Shown here one piece after another: positions 8,585-18,297 of a DNA stretch of 64,000 nucleotides. The position numbers and the translations under genes were made by a program. Where the stretch lies: assembly GCF_042654525.1 (NCBI RefSeq), contig NZ_JBHSGP010000008.1, forward strand, positions 62,001 through 126,000. The letters are read 5' to 3'. Numbering within the stretch: position 1 is the stretch's first letter; each line of letters opens with the position of its first letter. The DNA is from Geojedonia litorea (GTDB lineage Bacteria > Bacteroidota > Bacteroidia > Flavobacteriales > Flavobacteriaceae). The notes beneath the pieces are model-generated. The model was not told the DNA's origin. It did not search any database and worked only from the letters and a program-made list of their open reading frames with translations.

Positions 8585-10027
8585 ATGAGTGAATTAAAAG
8601 AAACAATCATTGCATTACAAGCCCAATCAAAAGCATTGGAGCCCGATGAATCTGTAAGAAACAATTATGTTTCAAAAGTGCATGACTACGCAAATCAATT
8701 TTTAAATAGCCTGTCTCATGCTCCTGCATATAATTCCTCAAATGAGACGCAAGGTATTTTTCAAGTGAATGGTAATAAAAAATCTATAACCGAAATACTT
8801 GATATTTATACTGCCGAAGTTGCTCAAAAAGGCATTAACGCAGCCTCTGGTTCACATTTGGGTTATATACCTGGCGGTGGAATTTATACATCGGCATTAG
8901 CTGATTATATTGCTGATGTTACTAATGAATATGCGGGGATGTATTATGCATCTCCTGGAGCCGTGGCTATGGAAAACGAGCTGTTAAATTGGTTAAAATC
9001 CATTTTTGGTTTTCCTGAATCTGCAATTGGTAATCTTACTTCTGGAGGTTCTATTGCCAATTTAATTGCCCTTGCGGCTGCTAGAGACAAGTATAGTGTA
9101 ACAGCTCAACGTATCCCCAAAAGTGTTATTTATGTAAGTAACCAAGTGCATCATTGTATTAACAAGGCGCTTCGTATTATTGGTTTGGTTGAAGTTATTG
9201 TTCGGCATGTAGATCTAGATGAGGCTTCAAGGATAAATCCTGACGATTTAGAACAAAAAGTCAAAAGTGATCTTGCTAATGGCTTATTCCCATTTTTAGT
9301 TATAGCATCTGCTGGAACTACAGATACCGGTGCTATTGATCCATTAGAACCTATTGCAAAAATTGCTAAAGCATATAATTTATGGTATCATATTGATGCC
9401 GCTTATGGCGGATTTTTTGTTTTAACCGAAGAAAAAAGAACGCTATTGAAAGGTATGGCTTTGGCCGATTCGTTGGTTGTAGATCCGCACAAAGGTCTGT
9501 TCTTGCCTTATGGTATTGGCGCTGTTTTGGTTAAAGATAAGGAGGCCGTTTACCATTCCAACCATTATCGTGCTAATTATATGCAGGATACCTTGAATGA
9601 TGATTCACCAATAAATCCGGCTGATGTATCTCCAGAACTTACAAAGCATTTTAGAGGCTTTAGAATGTGGTTGCCATTACAACTACATGGCATTGAACCA
9701 TTTGTTGCATGTTTAAGAGAGAAATTGCTGTTGGCTGCATATTTTAGAGCAGAACTTTTAAAACTCGGATTTATGCTAGGTCCTGAACCCGATTTGACGG
9801 TCAGTTATTTTTGGTATTCTACCGGGAATGATCAAGAAAATGAATTCAATGAACATTTAATGAAAGAAATCCATAATGACGGTGAAGTCTTCTTAAGTTC
9901 GACCAAAATCTCTGGTAAGTTTGTTATTCGTATTGCAGTACTCTCGTTTAGAACTAAACTGGAAACAATTGACCGTGCCATTAAAATGATTGATAAGGCT
10001 TTAACTAAAGTTAAGGCTGTTTTTTGA
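8585..10027 (+). CDS. Group II PLP-dependent amino acid decarboxylase
   Basis: Cytosolic PLP enzyme of the glutamate/aromatic-amino-acid/diaminobutyrate decarboxylase fold, 480 aa from the ATG at 8585. The cofactor-binding lysine is K303 in VVDPHKGLFLPYG, preceded by the HIDAAYGGFF aspartate motif (269-278) and the NLTSGGSIANL phosphate loop (150-160). The substrate is uncertain: family members make GABA, beta-alanine, diaminopropane or aromatic amines, and no neighbour points to one. It is transcribed divergently from dgkA across a 152-nt gap. It ends just before the pheT terminator. Confidence 0.85.
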   Translation: MSELKETIIALQAQSKALEPDESVRNNYVSKVHDYANQFLNSLSHAPAYNSSNETQGIFQVNGNKKSITEILDIYTAEVAQKGINAASGSHLGYIPGGGIYTSALADYIADVTNEYAGMYYASPGAVAMENELLNWLKSIFGFPESAIGNLTSGGSIANLIALAAARDKYSVTAQRIPKSVIYVSNQVHHCINKALRIIGLVEVIVRHVDLDEASRINPDDLEQKVKSDLANGLFPFLVIASAGTTDTGAIDPLEPIAKIAKAYNLWYHIDAAYGGFFVLTEEKRTLLKGMALADSLVVDPHKGLFLPYGIGAVLVKDKEAVYHSNHYRANYMQDTLNDDSPINPADVSPELTKHFRGFRMWLPLQLHGIEPFVACLREKLLLAAYFRAELLKLGFMLGPEPDLTVSYFWYSTGNDQENEFNEHLMKEIHNDGEVFLSSTKISGKFVIRIAVLSFRTKLETIDRAIKMIDKALTKVKAVF

Positions 10028-10028
10028 T

Positions 10029-10058
10029 AGAAAAAAAACCTTTTGAATTTTCAAAAGG
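10029..10058 (-). terminator. Intrinsic terminator of pheT
   Basis: Perfect 8-bp stem CCTTTTGA/TCAAAAGG (10039-10046 and 10051-10058) with an ATTT loop. Read on the minus strand it is followed by a run of ten T (10038-10029). It sits 9 nt past the pheT stop. It may also slow readthrough from the convergent decarboxylase, but no T-run follows on the plus strand. Confidence 0.85.
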
Positions 10059-10066
10059 CTCTTGAT

Positions 10067-12493
10067 TTATCGCAATTCTGCACCCAATTCTTTTTCAAAA
10101 TTACTTTGCAGTTTTTTCATGATTTTATCAATCTGCTTATCTGTAAGTGTTTTGTTTTCATCTTGAATAGTAAAACTGACAGCATAACTTTTCTTTCCTT
10201 TTGGAAGATTTTTGCCTTGATACACATCAAACAAATCCACTTCTTTTAGTAGTTGCTTTTCACTTTGAATAGCGATGTTGTAAATTTGATCAAAACTAAT
10301 GTTGTCATCTAATAACAACGCAAAATCTCTACGTACTTCAGGATATTTTGGTAGATCTTTAAATACAACCGAATTGTTTTTTGAAAGCTGAATGACATTA
10401 TCCCAATTGATATCAGCAAATAAAACTTCTTGACCAATACCAAAGTGTTTCAAAATCTTCTTTTGAACGATTCCAAATTCTACCAAGGTGGTTTTACCAG
10501 ATGAAAGTAATAAACCTTCACTTAACACATCGTTGGTAACCGGAGAAGATTTAAGTTGACTTAATCCAAGCCGTTCAAACAAAGCTGTAATTGTCCCTTT
10601 TAAATAAAAGAAATCACTTTTTTTAACAGTGTTAGTCCAACGGTCATTGTTGCGATCTCCTGTAATAAATAGCGCTAAACGTTTTAGTTCTTCTCTCTTT
10701 CCATTGTAATTGTGATAAGTTTTACCAAACTCGAATAATTTCAAGTCAAGACGCTTTCGATTAAGATTATAACTTACCGCTTCTAAGCCCGAAAATAATA
10801 GACTTTGACGTAAAACACTTAAATCTTGGCTTAAAGGATTCAGCATTTCAACATTATGCGCTTCATTTAATTTAGGACTTAAGGCAATGTATTTAGGAGA
10901 TGTTAGTGAATTAGACATGATTTCATAAAATCCTTGAGATGCTAATTGGTCTCCAATGATATTCTGTAATTTATAATCTTCAAAACGCGAAGTTTGTGAG
11001 ATTGAAGCATTTAATTTTTCGGTGGTTTTAATGTTGTTATAACCATAAACCCTTAAAATTTCTTCAATAACATCAGCTTCACGTAATACATCATTTCTAT
11101 AAGCAGGTATAGTTAAGCCTAAACCGGTTTCGGTGACGTTATTAATTTTTATATCCAAAGACATTAAGATGCGCTTAATAATTTCTCTAGGGATTTCCTC
11201 ACCAATTAATTTTTTGGCATTTTCAAAACTTAATCGAACTTGATAATCTTCAATCTTTTTCGGATAGATATCAACAATATCACTCGTGATTTCTCCGCCA
11301 GCGACTTCTTGAATAAGTAAAGCAGCGCGTTTAAGGGCATATTCTGTGATGTTAGGATCAATACCGCGTTCAAATCTAAATGAAGCATCAGTGTTTAAAC
11401 CATGGCGTTTCGCCGATTTACGAATACTCACCGGATTGAAATAAGCGCTTTCAAGGAAAATACTTGTTGTGCTTTCAGTAACGCCCGACGTTACACCTCC
11501 AAAAACACCTGCAATACACATGGGTTTCTCGGCATCGCAAATCATTAAATCCTCCTCATGAAGTTCACGTTCAATATCGTCTAATGTTTTGAATTTAGTA
11601 CCTTTTGGTAGCGTTTTAACAACAATTTTGTTGCCTGCTATTTTCACGGCGTCAAAGGCGTGTAATGGCTGTCCTAATTCGTGAAGTACATAGTTAGTAA
11701 TATCAACCACGTTATTTTTTGGTGTTAATCCAATAGCTTTTAATCTATTTTGAAGCCAGGTAGGGGACTCTTCAACCTTCAATCCCGAAATTGTAACACC
11801 ACAATAACGTGGAGCCAAATTCTTATTAACTACATCAATATCAATTTTTAAGGTTCTGTTGTCAACATGAAACGAACTAACCGATGGTGTAATAAGTTCT
11901 TTTTGGATGTCTTTTTGAAGTAATCCCGCTTTAAGGTCTCTAGCAACTCCATAATGACTCATGGCGTCGGCCCGATTAGGAGTCAATCCAATTTCAAAAA
12001 CATGATCATTTTCAACGCTAAAAACTTGAGATAGCAATGTGCCAGGTTGAAGTGCGTTGTCGAGAACCATAATCCCATCGTGAGATGAACCTAGGCCCAT
12101 CTCGTCTTCAGCGCAAATCATTCCATGGCTTTCTTCGCCTCTGATCTTCCCTTTTTTTATAGTCCAAGCTTCGCCGGTTTCAGTATATAAAGTTGTTCCA
12201 ATGGTAGCAACTGGTACTTTTTGTCCAGCAGCGACATTTGGCGCGCCACAGACAATCTGTAATGGATCGCCCAAACCAATGTTAACGGTTGTAACTTTTA
12301 AACGGTCGGCGTTGGGATGTTGCACGCAAGTCAAGACTTCACCCACAACAATGCCTTCGAGAGCTCCTTTTACGGATTGAAAAGCTTCAATACCTTCAAT
12401 TTCTAATCCTAAATCTGTTAACAGTTCTCCAGTTTGTTCTGGAGACCAATCTGTTTTAATGAATTGTTTTAACCAATTATATGAAATCTTCAT
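10067..12493 (-). CDS. pheT: Phenylalanine--tRNA ligase beta subunit
   Basis: Beta subunit of the (alpha-beta)2 enzyme that charges tRNA-Phe. At 808 aa it has the usual full-length layout: the N-terminal ISYNWLKQF start, an EMAP-like tRNA-binding domain (about 40-150, with VCGAPNVAAGQKVPVA), the B3/B4 editing region with the FDAVKI/ADI-type loops, the B5 domain, a catalytic-like core and the C-terminal FDX-ACB anticodon-binding domain (about 712-805, with KYPEVRRDFALLL). The alpha subunit gene is not adjacent. A predicted promoter and a leader hairpin precede it and a strong terminator follows. Confidence 0.97.
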   Translation of the reverse strand: MKISYNWLKQFIKTDWSPEQTGELLTDLGLEIEGIEAFQSVKGALEGIVVGEVLTCVQHPNADRLKVTTVNIGLGDPLQIVCGAPNVAAGQKVPVATIGTTLYTETGEAWTIKKGKIRGEESHGMICAEDEMGLGSSHDGIMVLDNALQPGTLLSQVFSVENDHVFEIGLTPNRADAMSHYGVARDLKAGLLQKDIQKELITPSVSSFHVDNRTLKIDIDVVNKNLAPRYCGVTISGLKVEESPTWLQNRLKAIGLTPKNNVVDITNYVLHELGQPLHAFDAVKIAGNKIVVKTLPKGTKFKTLDDIERELHEEDLMICDAEKPMCIAGVFGGVTSGVTESTTSIFLESAYFNPVSIRKSAKRHGLNTDASFRFERGIDPNITEYALKRAALLIQEVAGGEITSDIVDIYPKKIEDYQVRLSFENAKKLIGEEIPREIIKRILMSLDIKINNVTETGLGLTIPAYRNDVLREADVIEEILRVYGYNNIKTTEKLNASISQTSRFEDYKLQNIIGDQLASQGFYEIMSNSLTSPKYIALSPKLNEAHNVEMLNPLSQDLSVLRQSLLFSGLEAVSYNLNRKRLDLKLFEFGKTYHNYNGKREELKRLALFITGDRNNDRWTNTVKKSDFFYLKGTITALFERLGLSQLKSSPVTNDVLSEGLLLSSGKTTLVEFGIVQKKILKHFGIGQEVLFADINWDNVIQLSKNNSVVFKDLPKYPEVRRDFALLLDDNISFDQIYNIAIQSEKQLLKEVDLFDVYQGKNLPKGKKSYAVSFTIQDENKTLTDKQIDKIMKKLQSNFEKELGAELR

Positions 12494-12519
12494 TATCTTG
12501 CTTTAACGTCTAAAAATTT

Positions 12520-12537
12520 ATCAGCCAAAGGGCTGAT
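12520..12537 (-). promoter_or_regulatory. Hairpin in the pheT leader
   Basis: Seven-bp perfect stem ATCAGCC/GGCTGAT with a four-base loop, in the roughly 50-nt leader between the predicted pheT promoter and its ATG. No T-run follows, so it does not look like a terminator, and no Phe-rich leader peptide is visible. It could stabilise the mRNA 5' end or take part in regulation. Confidence 0.4.
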
Positions 12538-12550
12538 TACAAATTCGGCG

Positions 12551-12581
12551 TAAAGATAATAATACTGAATAGTTATAGAAA
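12551..12581 (-). promoter_or_regulatory. Predicted promoter of pheT
   Basis: On the minus strand TTTC (12581-12578) is followed after 19 nt by TATCTTTA (12558-12551). Each box differs by one base from the Bacteroidota TTTG-N19-TAnnTTTG pattern, and the spacing is exact. Transcription would begin near 12545, about 50 nt before the ATG. Confidence 0.4.
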
Positions 12582-12651
12582 CGGTAAATAATTTTTATTT
12601 GTAAGTATTTTGTCTTTATTTCGATTAAAATTTGAAAACCCTCAATCCATT

Positions 12652-13863
12652 ATGCGAAAAATTCTTGGTATACTACTCATTATAGTTTCTTTTAGCTGTA
12701 AAAAAGCACCTGAATATGTTTTAAAAACTGGGGACTGGCGCGCTGAACTTCAGGTGTCAGAACAAGAAACTCTTCCTTTTAATTTTGAAGTTACCTCACC
12801 CAATAGTTTGAAAATTTTTAATGCCAGTGAGGTTATTTTTGTTGATGAAGTATTCTACAGCAATGATTCCGTGCGAATTAACATGCCTGCTTTTGAAGGT
12901 TATATTTCCGCAAAAATTAATGATAATACACTTCAAGGTGGCTTTATCAAAGAAAGCTTGGATAGGGTCGTGCCTTTTACGGCAACATTTGGGGTTACTC
13001 AACGCTTTGATGTGAAGGATGAAGCAACTGCCAATGTTGCTGGACGCTGGGAAATGGTTTTTAGTAAAGATGTGGTAGACGATGAATACATCGCTTTGGG
13101 CATATTTGAACAAGAAGGCTCTAAAGTGACCGGAACGATCAGGACAACAACAGGTGATTATAGATACCTCGATGGTGTTATGGATGGAAATACCATGAAG
13201 TTATCGGCATTTGATGGCGCGCATGCCTTTTTGTTTACGGCTAAAGTTAGTGATAGCAGCCTCGTAGGTACTTTTTATTCAGGAAATCATTTTAACGAAC
13301 CCTTTGAAGCTCTACGTAATGAGAATTATGAATTGCCCGATGCTAATACGCTTACGTTTTTGAAGGAAGGCTATGATACTTTAGAATTTTCCTTTCCAAA
13401 TACTTCTGGAGAACTGATTTCTTTAAGCGATATACGATTTAAGAATAAGGTGGTTATAGTTCAAATTATGGGGAGTTGGTGTCCTAACTGTTTGGACGAG
13501 AGTAAATTTTATTCAGAATATTATAATAACAATAAGGATAAAAACGTCGAATTCATAGCGTTAGCTTTTGAGTATGCTAAAACAAAAGAAAAGGCTTTTA
13601 AAAGTCTAGAGCGTCTTAAAGATGAAATAGGAATCACCTATCCAATTGTTTTAGCTCAATATGGAACTTCAGATAAGGCTAAAGCACAAGAAAAATTACC
13701 TATGTTGAATCATATCTTGTCCTATCCAACTACAATTTATATCGATAAGAAGGGTAAAGCAAGAAAAATTCATACCGGATTTAACGGGCCTGCTACTGGT
13801 GATAAATATGTTGAATTCAAAAACGAATTTGAAACCTTTGTAAATCTGCTTTTAAGCGAATAA
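12652..13863 (+). CDS. TlpA-like thioredoxin-fold lipoprotein
   Basis: Predicted lipoprotein, 403 aa from the ATG at 12652, with the signal ILLIIVSFSC, acylation at C16 and a KK start to the mature chain. The N-terminal two thirds is beta-rich (with VAGRWEMVFSKD and GTFYSGNHFNEPFEALR). The C-terminal third is a TlpA/ResA-type thioredoxin domain with the redox motif GSWCPNC (C277, C280). The CPNC pair differs from the common CGPC or CPPC. It is probably a membrane-attached periplasmic thiol-disulfide oxidoreductase. It stands alone, divergent from pheT. Confidence 0.8.
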   Translation: MRKILGILLIIVSFSCKKAPEYVLKTGDWRAELQVSEQETLPFNFEVTSPNSLKIFNASEVIFVDEVFYSNDSVRINMPAFEGYISAKINDNTLQGGFIKESLDRVVPFTATFGVTQRFDVKDEATANVAGRWEMVFSKDVVDDEYIALGIFEQEGSKVTGTIRTTTGDYRYLDGVMDGNTMKLSAFDGAHAFLFTAKVSDSSLVGTFYSGNHFNEPFEALRNENYELPDANTLTFLKEGYDTLEFSFPNTSGELISLSDIRFKNKVVIVQIMGSWCPNCLDESKFYSEYYNNNKDKNVEFIALAFEYAKTKEKAFKSLERLKDEIGITYPIVLAQYGTSDKAKAQEKLPMLNHILSYPTTIYIDKKGKARKIHTGFNGPATGDKYVEFKNEFETFVNLLLSE

Positions 13864-13868
13864 GAGGC

Positions 13869-14285
13869 TTAATTAGTCTCGACATAGTTTTTGAAATTAT
13901 TTAAAATTTGTTGCCAACCTGCTTTTTGTAGGTCTATTGGGTTTTGATTTTCGGCATCAAAAGTCGTTGATACTTCTGTTTTTTCTTCCAAGTTAGCAAA
14001 GGTTGTACTAACATACCTGCCATCTTGCATTGTAAATTCAATTTTCTTAAATGGAATAACTTCTTTATAAATACCTTCAAAATCAAAACCAAAGCTACCG
14101 TCTTTAGCTTCCATCCTTGAGCTTAATTTCCCGCCAACTCTCAAATCGTTTTGAGCCTTTGGGCAATGCCAGTTATCTGAAGCGAAATTCCATTTGGTGA
14201 TATGTTCAGGAGTGTTGTAATAAGTCCAAACTTTTTTGGTGTCAGCCGAAATGGTTGCTCCAATTGTTATTTTAGTGGGATTCAT
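13869..14285 (-). CDS. SRPBCC/AHSA1-domain protein
   Basis: Small cytosolic START-like protein, 138 aa, with the AHSA1 (activator of Hsp90 ATPase C-terminal-like) pattern: KKVWTYYNTPEHITKWNFAS near the start, GFDFEGIYKEVIPFKKIEFTM in the middle and GWQQILNNFKNYVE at the end. Such proteins bind hydrophobic ligands, and the ligand here is unknown. It is convergent with the TlpA-like gene, with a 5-nt gap. The 202 nt upstream of it, up to the DUF2911 gene, contain no further gene that I can see. Confidence 0.85.
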   Translation of the reverse strand: MNPTKITIGATISADTKKVWTYYNTPEHITKWNFASDNWHCPKAQNDLRVGGKLSSRMEAKDGSFGFDFEGIYKEVIPFKKIEFTMQDGRYVSTTFANLEEKTEVSTTFDAENQNPIDLQKAGWQQILNNFKNYVETN

Positions 14286-14487
14286 GAAATAAATATTAAA
14301 TGTTTCAACTTTAATTCATATTCTAAATTTAAAAAAAAGTCATCATACCAATGATTTATAGTCATAACTAAACAATCTTAAAAAACAGTTAATTAACAAA
14401 TAGCGGATTGGATTTAACACAACACTAACAACTAGGGTGCGTTTTTGCGGCTAATTTGGAGCAATAAACTAATCTAAACAATCAAAC

Positions 14488-15591
14488 ATGATGCAAAACA
14501 ACCTAATTAAATTTGTGCTTTGTGCAGTGTTATCTGTTTCTTCCAATAGCTTTGCACAACTGAATACACCAAGAGGTAGCCAAAGAGCAACGGTTACTCA
14601 AAGAGTAGGAACTACCGATATATCTATAGATTATTCCAGACCAAGCGTTAACGGCCGCGAAATATGGGGGCAATTAGTGCCTTATGGCATGAATAACTTA
14701 GGATTCGGAACATCAACAGCTGCACCTTGGAGAGCAGGTGCTGATGAAAATACCACCATTACGTTTGCGAATGACGTAAAGATTGAAGGAAAATCGATCA
14801 AAGCGGGGACTTATGGTTTGCACATTGAGGTAAAACCTGACGACAAGGCAACACTGATCTTATCAAATGACACGAAAGCTTGGGGAAGTTTTTTTTATGA
14901 CCCAAGCCATGATGCCTTACGTGCTGATATTATAACTAAAACAGTTCCACATAGAGAATTGTTAACTTTTGAATTCAATACAGTTACTCCAAATTCCGCC
15001 ATAGCTTCTTTAGTATGGGAGAAAAAAGAGTTTCCATTCACTATTGAAGTAGATGTGCCATCAATCGTTCTAAATGATTTTAGGGAACAACTTACTGGTC
15101 AATCTGGTTTCCTGAGGCAGTCTTGGGAGCAAGCCGCTAATTTTGCATTAAACAATGGAGCTAATTTAGATGAAGCTTTAGGCTGGATTAATAATGGCAT
15201 TGAAGGGCAATTCTATAGTCAAAAAACCTTTGCAAACCTTCAGATTAAATCTCAAATACTTGATAAAATGGGTAAGGCTACTGAGGCGGCTGCCTTAATG
15301 GATGAAGCCTTACAATTGGCAACTATTTTTGAGGTTCATCAATATGGTAGAATACTTATTGCTCAAGGAAAAAAAGATAAAGCTTTACAAGTTTTTAAAA
15401 TGAACGCAGAGAAGCATAAAAATACATGGCCGGTAGATGTTGGTTTGGCTAGAGGGTATTCAGCTCTAGGAGATTATAAGAAAGCTTTAAAACATTTAAA
15501 GATAGCAATGACAAGGGTTCCAGACGAAGCTAATAAAGTGGCTATCGAATCCAATCTTGCAAAACTTGAAAAAGGTGAAGATATCAATTAA
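14488..15591 (+). CDS. DUF2911 protein with TPR-like C-terminus, exported
   Basis: Exported protein of 367 aa. A signal peptide (hydrophobic KFVLCAVLSVSSNSFAQ) is followed by a DUF2911 domain (about 24-185, with TDISIDYSRPSVNGREIWG, APWRAGADENTT and AGTYGLHIEVKP), a family common in Bacteroidota and of unknown function. The C-terminal 150 residues form helical pairs of tetratricopeptide type (ALQLATIFEVHQYGRILIAQ, WPVDVGLARGYSALGDYKKA). Two consecutive ATGs open it (14488 and 14491). A strong terminator follows. Confidence 0.85.
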   Translation: MMQNNLIKFVLCAVLSVSSNSFAQLNTPRGSQRATVTQRVGTTDISIDYSRPSVNGREIWGQLVPYGMNNLGFGTSTAAPWRAGADENTTITFANDVKIEGKSIKAGTYGLHIEVKPDDKATLILSNDTKAWGSFFYDPSHDALRADIITKTVPHRELLTFEFNTVTPNSAIASLVWEKKEFPFTIEVDVPSIVLNDFREQLTGQSGFLRQSWEQAANFALNNGANLDEALGWINNGIEGQFYSQKTFANLQIKSQILDKMGKATEAAALMDEALQLATIFEVHQYGRILIAQGKKDKALQVFKMNAEKHKNTWPVDVGLARGYSALGDYKKALKHLKIAMTRVPDEANKVAIESNLAKLEKGEDIN

Positions 15592-15612
15592 AAAACGTTC
15601 AAATATGTTTTG

Positions 15613-15638
15613 AGTCCAACGGAAGTTGGACTTTTTTT
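15613..15638 (+). terminator. Intrinsic terminator after the DUF2911 gene
   Basis: Perfect 8-bp stem AGTCCAAC/GTTGGACT (15613-15620 and 15625-15632) with a GGAA tetraloop, followed directly by a T-run to 15638. It lies 22 nt past the stop. There is no T-run on the minus strand, so it serves the plus-strand gene only. Confidence 0.9.
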
Positions 15639-15641
15639 GTT

Positions 15642-16079
15642 TTAATCCCAAACATATTTCCAAGATCCGTTTTTTTGACGCTTCCAAACGGAATGAAAAA
15701 TTCCTGTATCTGTATGTTCTATTCCTGTAGAATCTGTATATTTAAATTGATACTCTCCATAAGTATATCCCAAGTCTCCAGATTTTGATACATCAATAAA
15801 GTCAGGCGTCCAAGTCAGATTTTTTGAGTTCATACCTTTGTAACGTTCATCTATGGCCTTTTTTCCAATAATAAGTGCATTGTTTCTCATTAATACTGCA
15901 TCTTCATCTGCAAAGGCAACGAAAGCCTCATGCAAGCCCTTTTCTTTTACTAAAGCAGCAAATTGAGTCTCGGCATCTAGTATTTCTGCTTTCCACTGCA
16001 CTGTAGAGTCTTTAGTTTTAGGGGTACAAGCGCCTAAAGTGAAAAGTAGTAATAAAGATTGAAATAAAATATGTTTCAT
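15642..16079 (-). CDS. DUF4440/SnoaL-like (NTF2 fold) lipoprotein
   Basis: Predicted lipoprotein, 145 aa from the ATG at 16079: signal ILFQSLLLLFTLGAC with the acylated cysteine in GAC. The mature part follows the NTF2-like DUF4440 pattern: an early helix DAETQFAALVKEKGLHEAFVAF, DAVLMRNNALIIGKKAI, then GYTYGEYQFKY and the C-terminal GIFHSVWKRQKNGSWKYVWD. The role is unknown; members are often linked to ketosteroid isomerase-like folds. The cavity ligand cannot be predicted. It lies 20 nt downstream of recG on the same strand. Confidence 0.8.
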   Translation of the reverse strand: MKHILFQSLLLLFTLGACTPKTKDSTVQWKAEILDAETQFAALVKEKGLHEAFVAFADEDAVLMRNNALIIGKKAIDERYKGMNSKNLTWTPDFIDVSKSGDLGYTYGEYQFKYTDSTGIEHTDTGIFHSVWKRQKNGSWKYVWD

Positions 16080-16099
16080 AGTTGAATGAGATTGATGAT

Positions 16100-18202
16100 T
16101 TAACTTATATAATTCCAAATGTTTTTGTATTTACTTAACTGCTTATAGGTGTTTAAAATTGGTTTATGTTCTGGGTTAGCAAGTGAAGGATCACTGTTTA
16201 ATATTTTTTTAGCGTAATAACGCGCGCTTTGTAAAATATCCTTGTCTTTAACCACATCAGCAATTCTCAAATTAAGAACACCACTTTGCTGGGTTCCCAT
16301 GATGTCTCCTGGACCTCGTAAACGAAGATCAACTTCGGCAATCTCGAATCCATCGTTGGTGCGTGTCATGGTTTCTAAACGTACTTTACTATCATTACTT
16401 AATTTATGACTAGTCATTAAAATACAATAGCTTTGTTCTGCGCCTCGTCCAACACGACCACGTAGCTGATGTAATTGTGAAAGTCCAAAACGTTCTGCAC
16501 TTTCAATGACCATTACCGAAGCATTAGGCACATTAACCCCAACTTCAATAACTGTTGTGGCGACCATAATTTGAGTCTCACCCTTAACAAATCGCTGCAT
16601 TTCGTAATCTTTATCGGCAGCCTTCATTTTGCCATGGACAATCGAGATTTGATATTCGGGTTTAGGAAAATCGCGCTCAATACTGGCATAGCCATCCATT
16701 AAATCTTTATAATCCATGGTTTCGCTTTCCTGGATTAATGGGTAAACAATATATACCTGTCGTCCTTTTTTAATTTCATCGCGAATAAATGCCAATACTT
16801 TGAGTCTATTTTTATCATAACGATGTACTGTTTTGATGGCTTGTCTACCTGGTGGTAATTCATCAATAATTGAGATATCTAAATCGCCATAAACAGACAT
16901 TGCCAATGTTCTAGGAATTGGAGTGGCCGTCATAACCAAAATGTGTGGAGGCGAGGTGTTTTTTTTCCATAATTTACTTCGTTGAGCCACTCCAAAGCGA
17001 TGCTGTTCATCGATAATTGCAAGGCCTAAATTTTTAAATTTTACCTTATCCTCGAGTAGGGCATGAGTCCCAATTAGGATCTGTAATTCTCCATTTTCTA
17101 AAGATTTGTGAATTTCTCTTCTTTCTAAAGTAGTACTTGAACCAGTTAATAGTTTAATGCTGATATTCAATTGATTACATAGTTCAATTAAACTATTATA
17201 GTGCTGGACTGACAAAATTTCAGTCGGCGCCATTAAACAAGCTTGAAAATCGTTGTCAAGTGCGATTAACATTGACATTAGAGCGACAATGGTTTTACCG
17301 GAACCCACATCGCCTTGTAATAATCGGTTCATCTGTGCATTGCTCCCGAGATCGGCTCTAATTTCTTTTATGACGCGCTTTTGAGCATTGGTTAAATCAA
17401 ATGGTAAGTGGTCTTTAAAAAAGGTGTTAAAATAGTTGCCAACGTTTTCAAAAGTAAACCCCTTTATTTTCGATTTATGAATTAAATTTTTCATTATCAA
17501 TTGCAATTGAATGTAGAAAAATTCTTCAAACTTTAATCGGAATTGTGCTTTGGCTAAAAGCTCTTGATTTTTTGGAAAATGGATATTAAATAATCCCTCG
17601 CTTTTTGAAACTAATTTAAGTTCTTGCAATAGAGAACTCGGAAGTGTTTCAACAAATTTACCTTTTGTTTCCAAGAACAGCTGTTGCATGATATTATTCA
17701 CAACACGGTTTGTGATTCCTTTATTGGTTAGTTTTTCGGTAGAAGGGTAAATGGGCTGCATCGCCGACCGCAAATTGCTCTCATGATCTTCCAATAATTC
17801 CATTTCGGGATGAGGCATGTTAAAAACGCCATTAAACCAATTGGTCTTGCCAAAAACAACATATTTGGTGTTGAGTTTAATGCTATCCCTGATCCATTTA
17901 TGGCCTCTAAACCATACTAAATCCATTATGCCAGTCTCATCTTTGAAAGTGGCAACTAACAATTTGCCTCGCTTTTGGGGAAGTTCTTTAAATCCGGTAA
18001 TTACACCAATAATTTGCACTTCTGCAGAGTTGCGCTGTAAGTCGTTAATCTTATAATACCGTGTTCGGTCCAAATACCTATTTGGAAACAAGTTGATTAA
18101 ATCCTGATAAGTGTGAATACCTAGCTCCTTACGAAGTAAATCAGCCCGATTTGGGCCTACGCCTTTGAGATAATCGATTGGAGTTTGGAGATTGGTGTAC
18201 AT
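16100..18202 (-). CDS. recG: ATP-dependent DNA helicase RecG
   Basis: Branch-migration helicase that processes stalled forks and Holliday junctions. Full length at 700 aa: an N-terminal wedge domain with an OB fold (about 1-190, with PIDYLKGVGPNRADLLRKE and the FPNRYLDR strand), Walker A QGDVGSGKT, the DEQH box in AIIDEQHRFGVAQR, motif III VMTATPIPRTL, and the C-terminal QLHQLRGRVGRG motif VI with the RecG-specific GPGDIMGTQQSG segment. It is divergent from the first patatin gene. Confidence 0.97.
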   Translation of the reverse strand: MYTNLQTPIDYLKGVGPNRADLLRKELGIHTYQDLINLFPNRYLDRTRYYKINDLQRNSAEVQIIGVITGFKELPQKRGKLLVATFKDETGIMDLVWFRGHKWIRDSIKLNTKYVVFGKTNWFNGVFNMPHPEMELLEDHESNLRSAMQPIYPSTEKLTNKGITNRVVNNIMQQLFLETKGKFVETLPSSLLQELKLVSKSEGLFNIHFPKNQELLAKAQFRLKFEEFFYIQLQLIMKNLIHKSKIKGFTFENVGNYFNTFFKDHLPFDLTNAQKRVIKEIRADLGSNAQMNRLLQGDVGSGKTIVALMSMLIALDNDFQACLMAPTEILSVQHYNSLIELCNQLNISIKLLTGSSTTLERREIHKSLENGELQILIGTHALLEDKVKFKNLGLAIIDEQHRFGVAQRSKLWKKNTSPPHILVMTATPIPRTLAMSVYGDLDISIIDELPPGRQAIKTVHRYDKNRLKVLAFIRDEIKKGRQVYIVYPLIQESETMDYKDLMDGYASIERDFPKPEYQISIVHGKMKAADKDYEMQRFVKGETQIMVATTVIEVGVNVPNASVMVIESAERFGLSQLHQLRGRVGRGAEQSYCILMTSHKLSNDSKVRLETMTRTNDGFEIAEVDLRLRGPGDIMGTQQSGVLNLRIADVVKDKDILQSARYYAKKILNSDPSLANPEHKPILNTYKQLSKYKNIWNYIS

Positions 18203-18297
18203 ATAAACGAAAATAAGTTTTAAACTTGAAACAAAAAAGCAATACGTTTTGAGTATTCAGAAATTGTTCTTAGATTGTGTATAGATTTCTTAAGTCT

